The notes under the pieces: model-generated
What the model was told of the DNA's origin: nothing
The model's input: only the letters and a program-made list of their open reading frames with translations
The model's database searches: none
In this document: piece after piece, positions 1-4,615 of the stretch
How positions within the stretch are numbered: the stretch's first letter is position 1
Layout of the letters: every line of letters starts with the position of its first letter
NCBI GenBank assembly: GCA_003527405.1
Contig: DPXH01000057.1
Span: 1-6,229, forward strand
Direction of reading: 5' to 3'
Origin: Candidatus Sediminicultor tertius
GTDB lineage: Bacteria; Atribacterota; Phoenicimicrobiia; Phoenicimicrobiales; Phoenicimicrobiaceae
DNA length: 6,229 bases
Program-made: the position numbers and the translations under genes

Positions 1-851
1 GCTTTTAATTTTGCCAGATTATTTTCGCTCATAGGAGCCAGAGGTAACCGTAAATCACCGGAAGGCAGTCCCATTAACCGGGCACTGGTCTTAACCGGGA
101 TAGGATTGGTTTCGTAAAACATGGCATTACTTAAGGGATAGACTTTTGATAAGAAAATTTCTTTAGACTTCTGGTAATTTCCTTCTTCGAATTCTCTAAC
201 CACATCTGATACATCCCTAGGAATAATATTGGCTACCACCGAGATTACTCCTTTCCCTCCGATAGATAATAGTGGGAGGAGCAATTTATCGTCTCCGGAG
301 AGAAGGGTAATTTTGTCTCCGCATAATTCAACTATCTGAGTCATCTGATCCAAATTTCCACTGGCTTCTTTTACTGCCACAATATTTTTTAATTCGGCCA
401 GCTCCGCTAATGTTTCAGGTAATATATTTACTCCGGTTCGGGAAGGGACATTATAGACTACGATTGGAATATCTACTTCCTCTGCTATCTTTTTAAAATG
501 TAGATATAATCCTTTCTGAGTCGGTTTATTATAATAAGGGGTGATTATAAGAGCACCATCTGCCCCTGCTTCTTTGGCATGAGAAGTTAGATCTAATGCC
601 TCTCGGGTGCAATTTGAGCCGGTTCCGGCAATTACTGGAACTCTCCCCGCCACCGCCTTTATGGTTAACTCCACTACTTTTTTGTGTTCCTCATGGGAAA
701 GGGTAGGTGATTCCCCGGTAGTACCACAGGGGACAATACCGTTGGTTCCATTTTTGATATGAAATTCCACCAATTCTTTTATTCCTTGTTCATTGACCTC
801 ATCATTTTTGGTAAATGGGGTGATCATAGCCACAAAAGATCCTTTAAACAT
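1..851 (-). CDS. dapA: 4-hydroxy-tetrahydrodipicolinate synthase DapA (3' end cut by window edge)
   Basis: DapA condenses pyruvate with aspartate semialdehyde in the cytoplasm, the first step specific to the diaminopimelate/lysine branch. The translation begins MFKGSFVAMITPF, a typical DapA start, and 283 codons are visible without a stop. The family is usually about 290-295 residues, so only some ten residues lie beyond the left edge. Visible motifs are GTTGESPT (about residues 43-50, substrate-binding threonines), YYNKPTQKG (106-114), the catalytic-triad tyrosine in VVYNVPSRTG (Y133, with R138 at the active-site entrance), and the Schiff-base lysine in VAVKEASGN (K161). The ATG at 851 is preceded by a strong AGGAGG (861-866) with a 9-nt spacer, so this start is well supported. 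It follows lysC on the same strand after a repeat-filled gap of about 200 nt, where a candidate promoter of its own can be seen. Family and function are secure; the exact C-terminus is not visible. Confidence 0.97.
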   Translation of the reverse strand, partial: MFKGSFVAMITPFTKNDEVNEQGIKELVEFHIKNGTNGIVPCGTTGESPTLSHEEHKKVVELTIKAVAGRVPVIAGTGSNCTREALDLTSHAKEAGADGALIITPYYNKPTQKGLYLHFKKIAEEVDIPIVVYNVPSRTGVNILPETLAELAELKNIVAVKEASGNLDQMTQIVELCGDKITLLSGDDKLLLPLLSIGGKGVISVVANIIPRDVSDVVREFEEGNYQKSKEIFLSKVYPLSNAMFYETNPIPVKTSARLMGLPSGDLRLPLAPMSENNLAKLK

Positions 852-860
852 TTTTTATAT

Positions 861-866
861 CCTCCT
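861..866 (-). promoter_or_regulatory. Shine-Dalgarno site of dapA
   Basis: On the minus strand this reads AGGAGG, a full consensus site 9 nt from the dapA ATG. It fixes the dapA start and shows that dapA is equipped for independent initiation even though it is distant from lysC. Confidence 0.85.
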
Positions 867-875
867 CTTTATTTT

Positions 876-902
876 CGTATATCGTATATCGTATATCGTA
901 TT
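876..902. repeat. Tandem 7-bp repeat (CGTATAT)
   Basis: Three perfect consecutive copies of CGTATAT (876-882, 883-889, 890-896) are followed by a partial fourth copy. The partial copy runs into the left arm of the inverted repeat that starts at 897. The array lies just upstream of the dapA ribosome-binding site, inside its mRNA leader. Such an array may vary in copy number between strains. Confidence 0.9.
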
Positions 903-924
903 GCGTGAAGACAATCAGTTTTCA

Positions 925-953
925 ATTATAATTTATTATAAGGGCGTATGCAA
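925..953 (-). promoter_or_regulatory. Candidate sigma-70-type promoter for dapA
   Basis: On the minus strand, TTGCAT (948-953) and a perfect TATAAT (925-930) are separated by exactly 17 bp. This predicts a start of transcription near 918 and a leader of roughly 65 nt before dapA. The -35 box is weak (three of six consensus bases) and the region is AT-rich, so chance occurrence is possible. If real, dapA could be transcribed independently of the riboswitch-controlled lysA promoter. Confidence 0.35.
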
Positions 954-954
954 T

Positions 955-982
955 ATGCTCCTACTTACATGCTCCTACTTAC
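955..982. repeat. 14-bp direct tandem duplication
   Basis: ATGCTCCTACTTAC occurs twice back to back (955-968 and 969-982). It sits inside the inverted-repeat element between lysC and dapA and has no coding role that I can see. Confidence 0.85.
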
Positions 983-1030
983 AACTTGCACCTTGTATCT
1001 TGTAACTTCTTTTTCTCTTTACGCAATACG

Positions 1031-1051
1031 AATTTGGCTATAGGCCAAATT
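1031..1051. repeat. Hairpin touching the lysC stop codon
   Basis: AATTTGGC (1031-1038) and GCCAAATT (1044-1051) form an 8-bp stem with a 5-nt loop that reaches the first base of the lysC stop triplet. On the minus strand no U-run follows it (the next bases are CGTATTGCGT), so it does not look like an intrinsic terminator. It may stabilise the 3' end of a lysC message or be an outer part of the neighbouring repeat. Confidence 0.5.
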
Positions 1052-2286
1052 CATTTGGATACCTTGATTCCTGCCTCTTCTAACGATTTGTTTATTATTT
1101 GGTAGGCAAATTCTCTATCTTTCCATTCCAAAAAGATTAAAATATCAGTTTTGATAGTAGTCATTTCAATTATGTTTATATTATTTTGCGCCAGAGGCCG
1201 GGTAATCCTTTCGATAATACCGGGCGTTTCGATAAAATCTCTGCTTCTGGCAATGATTAAAGCAATATCATTTTTTAAGGTAACTGATTTTAATTTTTCA
1301 TCTTCAATTACAATAGGATGGATCAAATCATAAGAGGCTTGGGTATAATTCTCTGCAACATAGATTCCGATATGTTTTGTCCCGATGGAGACTCCATATA
1401 GACTGATGTGATTATCGGAAATAGGAGTAATTACCTTTTTTAATAATCCCGGGGTATTAAAAATTTCCGTTCCCAGGATAGTCAACATAGTCAACTTTTC
1501 CTTGAAAAGGGTTAATTTGCTTTTAAAGGCGCCTATTATCTCTGTTCCTTCTGCAGATAAATTTCCGTTTTGAAAATGAATGATTTTTGCTTTCATTCTA
1601 TCTGTTTTATATTTTAAGGCTTGTGGATGTAAAACTTTTGCTCCGCCTTCAGCAAGGACTCCCATCTCTTCCACGCTTATTTCCTTTAAAGTTACTGGTT
1701 CTTTTATTATCCGGGGATCAGCACTTAATACTCCCACTGCATCAGTTACGATTATTACTTCATCGGCTTCTAAAAAGTTTCCCAGGGCAAAAGCGGTGAT
1801 ATCGCTACCGCCACGGCCAAGAGTGGTTATACTTCCATCTTCACAACTTCTACCTAAAAAACCGCATACTATAGGAATGACCCCTTTTTTAATTAAAGGT
1901 TTAATAATTTTTCGGCATCTGTCTTGACTTTCTTGAGAAAGAATTTTTGCCTGGTTAAAGTTTGCATCAGTTATAATAGGAAAATCCTTATCTGCCGGGT
2001 CAAAATATTTCGAAGAAAATCCCATAGATTTGATGGTAGCCGCAAGAACTCTGGCACTTATCCGTTCTCCCATAGAAACAAAATCAGCATAGTCTCTATC
2101 CTCAATCCGGTCTTTAACAGAATCTTTAAGTAGAGAAGTTAAAGTGTCAGTGGTATTTCCCATTGCCGAAACAACAGCTACTATTTCATATCCTTTTTTT
2201 GCTTGTTGAATTATTGATTGAGCGGCTTTTTTAATTCTTTCAGGGTCCTGAACACTGGTTCCGCCAAATTTTACTATTATTCTCAT
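1051..2286 (-). CDS. lysC: Aspartate kinase (aspartokinase) with tandem ACT domains
   Basis: This enzyme phosphorylates L-aspartate to aspartyl phosphate in the cytoplasm, the entry to lysine, threonine and methionine synthesis. The 411-residue product matches monofunctional aspartokinases. From the ATG at 2286 it starts MRIIVKFGGTSV, the nucleotide-binding signature (KFGGTSV, about residues 6-12). SMGERIS follows near 71-77, then GRGGSD (157-162) and the TDAVGVLSADPR block (181-192), all in the amino-acid kinase domain. Two ACT domains follow (about 265-325 and 341-405), where lysine and/or threonine usually inhibit; the effector cannot be read here. A GTG three codons further upstream (2295) would extend the frame, but it lies inside the Shine-Dalgarno sequence AAAGGTGAT, so ATG 2286 is preferred. 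It starts 21 nt after the lysA stop, so the two genes are almost certainly co-transcribed. Stop is TGA. Confidence 0.97.
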   Translation of the reverse strand: MRIIVKFGGTSVQDPERIKKAAQSIIQQAKKGYEIVAVVSAMGNTTDTLTSLLKDSVKDRIEDRDYADFVSMGERISARVLAATIKSMGFSSKYFDPADKDFPIITDANFNQAKILSQESQDRCRKIIKPLIKKGVIPIVCGFLGRSCEDGSITTLGRGGSDITAFALGNFLEADEVIIVTDAVGVLSADPRIIKEPVTLKEISVEEMGVLAEGGAKVLHPQALKYKTDRMKAKIIHFQNGNLSAEGTEIIGAFKSKLTLFKEKLTMLTILGTEIFNTPGLLKKVITPISDNHISLYGVSIGTKHIGIYVAENYTQASYDLIHPIVIEDEKLKSVTLKNDIALIIARSRDFIETPGIIERITRPLAQNNINIIEMTTIKTDILIFLEWKDREFAYQIINKSLEEAGIKVSK

Positions 2287-2290
2287 AGAT

Positions 2291-2299
2291 ATCACCTTT
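2291..2299 (-). promoter_or_regulatory. Shine-Dalgarno site of lysC, deciding its start
   Basis: On the minus strand this reads AAAGGTGAT, complementary to the 3' end of 16S rRNA, 4 nt before ATG 2286. The alternative GTG start at 2295-2293 is part of this very sequence and has no separate site at a sensible distance, which argues for the ATG. Confidence 0.7.
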
Positions 2300-2307
2300 A
2301 CATTTTT

Positions 2308-3645
2308 TTATTTAAACCACTCCGGTATAGTATCATTTCTTGCAATATCAGTATAAGTCTCTTTTTTTACTATTACATCATCTTTCCCTTGGTTTACCAG
2401 GACAACTGCCGGTCGCGGAAGCCGGTTGTAGTTGCTGGACATAGAATAATGGTATGCTCCGGTGGTAAATACTGCAAAAAGATCTCCCACGGAAGCCGAA
2501 GGTAGTTTTAAATCTTTAATCAAAATATCTCCCGATTCACAGCATTTCCCGGCAATGGTCACCACTTCCTCGGGCAAGTTATTATCTATTTTATTTACCA
2601 AAAAACCTTCATATTTTGCTTCATAAAGAATAGGTCGAGGATTATCAGCCATACCGCCATCTGTAATTAGGTATTTTCTAACCCCCGGTATCTCTTTTAT
2701 ATTACCGATAGTATATAGCGTGATACCCGCTTCAGCTACAATAGATCTACCCGGTTCTATTAAAATTTTCGGCATCGTTAGATTGTTTTTTCTTACCTCA
2801 TTTTCTATATTATCAACGATTAAGTTTACAAAATATTCTGTAGAAGGAGGCAAGTCAGATTCTAAGTATTTTACTCCCAATCCTCCGCCTAAATTTAAAT
2901 TCAGAGTATCCACTCCCTCTAAGTCTTTTATCTTTCTCATCAGTTTTACCATTTCTTTAATAGCAAGAACATAAGAAGATAGATCAAAAATTTGTGAGCC
3001 GAGATGAAAATGCAAACCATTATAGCTGATATGTTCTTTGGATAGAATTTTCTTTATAAAGCCAGGTATCCGGTCGATACTGATTCCAAATTTTGAATCT
3101 ACCTGTCCGGTTTGAATATATTTATGGGTATGGGTATCTACCCCCGGTGTTACCCGGAGAATTATTCCCACTTTTGTATTTAAACTTTCTGCAATCTGCT
3201 CAATCAAGTTAAGCTCATATTCACTGTCTACCATCATGGTGCCAATTTTTTCTTTAAGAGCAAATTCTATTTCCTCTCGGGATTTATTATTTCCATGGAA
3301 AAATATTTTTTCCGGAGGGAATCCTGCCGAGAGAGCAGTGTATAGTTCTCCGCCGGAAGAAACATCCAAACTTAAACCTTCTCCCTTTAAAATATTACAC
3401 ATTGCTTTAACCAGGAAGGCTTTACCGGCATAGATTACTTCAAAATCAACATTTCTTTTAGAAAATGCATTGACATATTGCCGGCATTTTCTTCTAATTA
3501 TAGTTTCAGAAAATACATAACAGGGGGTCTTGTATTTTTGGGCTAACTTTGTAATTTCACATCGGTCAAACTCTAAATTTCCGGAATTATTTAGGGAAAA
3601 ACCCTCTCGGTTTATTTGAGGTGTTATGTTGTTTTGATTATTCAT
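2308..3645 (-). CDS. lysA: Diaminopimelate decarboxylase LysA
   Basis: LysA is a PLP enzyme that decarboxylates meso-diaminopimelate to L-lysine, the last step of the pathway. The 445-residue product has the fold-type III alanine-racemase-like barrel followed by a C-terminal beta domain. The PLP lysine is in VIYAGKAFLVKA (K75). HFHLGSQ (212-218) and the phosphate-binding GGGLGV (253-258) follow, then EPGRSIV (297-303). The CESGD motif (C369-D373) supplies the catalytic cysteine and substrate contacts from the partner subunit, and GAYHYSMSSNYN (396-407) carries the conserved active-site tyrosine. About 25 residues precede the usual N-terminus, a modest extension. The ATG at 3645 has AAGGAG (3652-3657) 6 nt upstream. 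It is the first gene of the operon. The lysine riboswitch terminator ends about 250 nt upstream, so transcription of lysA and the genes behind it should fall when lysine is high. Confidence 0.97.
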   Translation of the reverse strand: MNNQNNITPQINREGFSLNNSGNLEFDRCEITKLAQKYKTPCYVFSETIIRRKCRQYVNAFSKRNVDFEVIYAGKAFLVKAMCNILKGEGLSLDVSSGGELYTALSAGFPPEKIFFHGNNKSREEIEFALKEKIGTMMVDSEYELNLIEQIAESLNTKVGIILRVTPGVDTHTHKYIQTGQVDSKFGISIDRIPGFIKKILSKEHISYNGLHFHLGSQIFDLSSYVLAIKEMVKLMRKIKDLEGVDTLNLNLGGGLGVKYLESDLPPSTEYFVNLIVDNIENEVRKNNLTMPKILIEPGRSIVAEAGITLYTIGNIKEIPGVRKYLITDGGMADNPRPILYEAKYEGFLVNKIDNNLPEEVVTIAGKCCESGDILIKDLKLPSASVGDLFAVFTTGAYHYSMSSNYNRLPRPAVVLVNQGKDDVIVKKETYTDIARNDTIPEWFK

Positions 3646-3651
3646 TAATTT

Positions 3652-3657
3652 CTCCTT
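3652..3657 (-). promoter_or_regulatory. Shine-Dalgarno site of lysA
   Basis: AAGGAG on the minus strand, 6 nt before ATG 3645. It supports the longer N-terminus of LysA. Confidence 0.8.
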
Positions 3658-3724
3658 AAAATAGTGGTTAGTATTTAGTTTTAAGTTGCAAAGGCAATTT
3701 GCCAGTCATATTTAATTTACCAAT

Positions 3725-3830
3725 ATGTCATTCCTACACTTTATGTCATTCCCGCGAAAGCGGGAATCCAGAATTAGTTGTTTCTAAAAAAATATAGATT
3801 TTCGCTTTCGCGTAAATGACATAATGACAT
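3725..3830. repeat. Palindromic repeat pair with CGCGAAAGCG hairpins (MITE-like)
   Basis: The left unit contains a perfect hairpin, ATTCCCGC (3748-3755), loop GAAA, GCGGGAAT (3760-3767). The right unit is a diverged copy in opposite orientation: read on the minus strand from 3820 it matches the left unit (from 3745) at 21 of 26 positions. The outer ends carry ATGTCATT twice (3725-3732, 3743-3750) and its reverse complement AATGACAT twice (3815-3822, 3823-3830), so the block as a whole is an inverted repeat. Similar GTCATTCCCGCGAAAGCGGGAAT text is, from memory, common in intergenic regions of many bacteria. No transposase is visible. It lies in the lysA leader, downstream of the riboswitch terminator. 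Confidence 0.75.
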
Positions 3831-3841
3831 AAGATATAAGA

Positions 3842-3865
3842 GGGTTTGATAAATCAAACCCCTAC
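3842..3865 (-). repeat. GTAGGGG-type palindromic repeat, copy A
   Basis: GGGTTTGAT (3842-3850) and ATCAAACCC (3853-3861) are perfect inverted arms. On the minus strand the unit starts GTAGGGG and continues as TTTGAT TT ATCAAA CCC. This layout is shared with two units at 4454-4475 and 4507-4530, which identifies a repeat family. It lies between the palindromic pair and the riboswitch terminator. Confidence 0.7.
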
Positions 3866-3897
3866 ATTTATATATACAGACAACCCAAATTCATAAA

Positions 3898-3942
3898 TAA
3901 AAAAGGCAATCGATAAACAATCGCTATGCTCATCAATTGCCT
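3898..3942 (-). terminator. Intrinsic terminator of the lysine riboswitch
   Basis: On the minus strand AGGCAATTGAT (3942-3932) pairs with ATCGATTGCCT (3914-3904), an 11-bp stem with one G-U pair. Four more pairs can extend it inward (3931-3928 with 3915-3918, two of them G-U), leaving a 9-nt loop. A run of six T follows (the first is the last stem base), then ATTTA. It stands about 45 nt after the riboswitch P1 helix and about 250 nt before lysA, with no gene between. Its 5' arm contains the sequence that can instead pair with the end of the riboswitch, so it is the regulated output and not a simple gene end. Confidence 0.9.
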
Positions 3943-3999
3943 GAAATTAATCTTACAATTAAAACTGCTCCCTTATCTTTCTCATCAGATGAGATAGCG
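3922..3999 (-). promoter_or_regulatory. Antiterminator helix of the lysine riboswitch
   Basis: The 3' strand of P1 and the bases beside it, CGCTATCTCATC (3999-3988, minus strand), are complementary to GATGAG (3934-3929) plus ATAGCG (3927-3922), with a single bulged C at 3928. The twelve pairs use bases that P1 needs (3989-3997) and bases in the terminator's 5' arm (3934-3929). The two structures are therefore mutually exclusive. Inferred logic: without lysine the antiterminator forms and the operon is read; with lysine P1 closes, the terminator folds and transcription stops. The complementarity is visible; the switching is inferred from how L boxes work. Confidence 0.75.
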
Positions 4000-4173
4000 C
4001 TCCACCAGAAACCGGGGTATAGATTCTGATGACAGTCTTATGGTTTTTAACCATAAACCCAGCATAAAGATTAGAGCTGTTATCTTTACGCTTCGGCGAG
4101 AATACCTTTCCTGGCAAATCAAAGATGCTCATCTCATCACCAGTACTGATTATTGCTCGCACCTCTACCTCAC
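3988..4173 (-). promoter_or_regulatory. Lysine riboswitch (L box) controlling lysA-lysC-dapA
   Basis: An mRNA-leader aptamer of about 185 nt that binds lysine. Read on the minus strand, the conserved L-box blocks appear in order: AGAGGTGCGAG (4166-4156), ATCAGTA (loop-E-like part of P2), GGAAAGG, CGCCGAAGC (4098-4090), GCTGGG (4063-4058), GACTGTCAT (4037-4029) and TGGAGCGCT (4004-3996). Helices can be drawn: P1 GTGAGGTAG (4173-4165) with CTATCTCAT (3997-3989); P2 GCGAG with CTCGC, and inside it CTGG with CCAG; P3 GCGTAAAGAT with ATCTTTATGC; P4 TTATGGTT with AACCATAA; P5 CAGAA with TTCTG. GAGC near the P2 loop and GCTC in the P3 loop could make the kissing contact. A terminator and antiterminator follow, pointing to transcriptional control. 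A 78-codon frame across this region (3959-4195, TTG start) is fortuitous. Confidence 0.96.
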
Positions 4174-4191
4174 TTAAGAAAAAAGTGAGGT
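4167..4191 (-). promoter_or_regulatory. Hairpin that sequesters the 5' strand of riboswitch P1
   Basis: On the minus strand ACCTCACTT (4191-4183) is perfectly complementary to AAGTGAGGT (4175-4167), with a 7-nt loop. The second arm contains most of the 5' strand of P1. This hairpin would form first during transcription and would have to open for P1 to close. It may set the threshold or timing of the switch, or only guard the strand until the 3' half is made. The pairing is visible; the role is inferred. Confidence 0.5.
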
Positions 4192-4211
4192 GCAAATATT
4201 AAATTTTTAAT

Positions 4212-4240
4212 AAGATAACATATATATTAGGAAAAGTCAA
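4212..4240 (-). promoter_or_regulatory. Promoter of the lysine operon leader
   Basis: On the minus strand TTGACT (4240-4235) and TATCTT (4217-4212) are separated by exactly 17 bp, a good sigma-70-type arrangement (five and four of six consensus bases). Transcription would start near 4205, about 30 nt before P1 of the riboswitch and just ahead of the P1-sequestering hairpin. The position fits the leader very well. Confidence 0.7.
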
Positions 4241-4308
4241 AAAATATTCGACCTTTTTCTTCTAACTGCCCCATTAAAGTTTACACTAAATTGACCTTTG
4301 CACTGAAC

Positions 4309-4359
4309 AATATTAAGGAGTGAGTAATATTTGAAATAAGATATTCTTAATATTTTTTT
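4309..4359. other. AT-rich inverted repeat with T-run; otherwise empty spacer
   Basis: AATATTAAG (4309-4317) and CTTAATATT (4346-4354) form a 9-bp, AT-rich inverted repeat followed by five more T. On the plus strand it resembles a weak intrinsic terminator, but no plus-strand gene precedes it in this window. I see no coding sequence or recognisable RNA in the rest of 4241-4453. Confidence 0.3.
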
Positions 4360-4453
4360 GTTATTCCAGCAATTTAAGAAATTACCTTTACTTTAAGAAT
4401 ATAATTCCTTATTATATTATTATATGATTGTAACCCGAAAAGTAAGCAAAATG

Positions 4454-4530
4454 GTAGGGGCACGATGCATCGTGCACAAGACGAACAAAAGACAATAAAG
4501 CAGGAAGGGCACAATTCATTATGCCCCTAC
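4454..4530. repeat. Inverted pair of GTAGGGG palindromic repeats, copies B and C
   Basis: Copy B on the plus strand (4454-4475) begins GTAGGGG and contains the perfect 16-bp palindrome GCACGATGCATCGTGC (4460-4475). Copy C (4507-4530), read on the minus strand, begins GTAGGGGCATAATG and ends TTGTGCCC, an imperfect version of the same design. The outer 9 bp, GTAGGGGCA (4454-4462) and TGCCCCTAC (4522-4530), are exact inverted termini of a 77-bp element. No protein is encoded within. It is probably a small non-autonomous repeat, placed upstream of the transporter promoter. Confidence 0.75.
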
Positions 4531-4562
4531 AAAATAAATAATTATAACCAAAAAGTCATGAT

Positions 4563-4591
4563 TTGCTATAAAATTATCTGCAACATATTAT
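4563..4591 (+). promoter_or_regulatory. Candidate promoter of the EamA-family transporter gene
   Basis: TTGCTA (4563-4568) and TATTAT (4586-4591) are 17 bp apart, with four and five matches to the sigma-70 consensus boxes. The predicted start near 4598 would leave a short leader of about 18 nt with the ribosome-binding site at 4605. The surroundings are AT-rich, so chance similarity cannot be excluded. Confidence 0.45.
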
Positions 4592-4604
4592 GTATATAAC
4601 CCGT

Positions 4605-4610
4605 TGAGGA
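4605..4610 (+). promoter_or_regulatory. Ribosome-binding site choosing the transporter start
   Basis: TGAGGA lies 5 nt before TTG 4616. The more upstream TTG (4604) overlaps this site and has no purine-rich site of its own, and ATG 4742 has only a weak one. This favours TTG 4616. Confidence 0.45.
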
Positions 4611-4615
4611 TATTT

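Larger units (their letters stand above)
897..1030. repeat. MITE-like intergenic element with 10-bp inverted termini
   Basis: CGTATTGCGT at 897-906 is the exact reverse complement of ACGCAATACG at 1021-1030. The two arms enclose about 114 bp of non-coding sequence in the lysC-dapA gap. The interior includes a 14-bp direct duplication (955-982) and low-complexity text of the type CTTGCACCTTGTATCTTGTA. No transposase is present, so if mobile it would be non-autonomous. That it is a mobile element is inferred; the inverted repeat itself is directly visible. Confidence 0.55.

Noticed and set aside
793..1005. Plus-strand open frame of 70 codons
   Set aside because: Its first part is antisense to the start of dapA and the rest crosses the tandem and inverted repeats. 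The product has no recognisable family.
1031..1051. Hairpin after lysC as an intrinsic terminator
   Set aside because: An 8-bp stem is present, but no T-run follows on the minus strand, so termination is not supported; it is listed only as a hairpin.
1580..1927. Plus-strand open frame of 115 codons inside lysC
   Set aside because: Antisense shadow of the aspartokinase coding region; the lysC frame has full family motifs.
3725..3865. CRISPR array or direct-repeat array
   Set aside because: The repeats are inverted and of two unrelated types, without regular spacing or spacers of similar length.
3959..4195. Minus-strand open frame of 78 codons with a TTG start
   Set aside because: The DNA matches a lysine riboswitch base for base in its conserved blocks. 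The frame has no good ribosome-binding site and its open state is explained by chance.
4261..4320. Remnant end of an insertion sequence (CCCCATTAAAGTTTACAC text)
   Set aside because: No matching second end, target duplication or transposase fragment is visible within the window.
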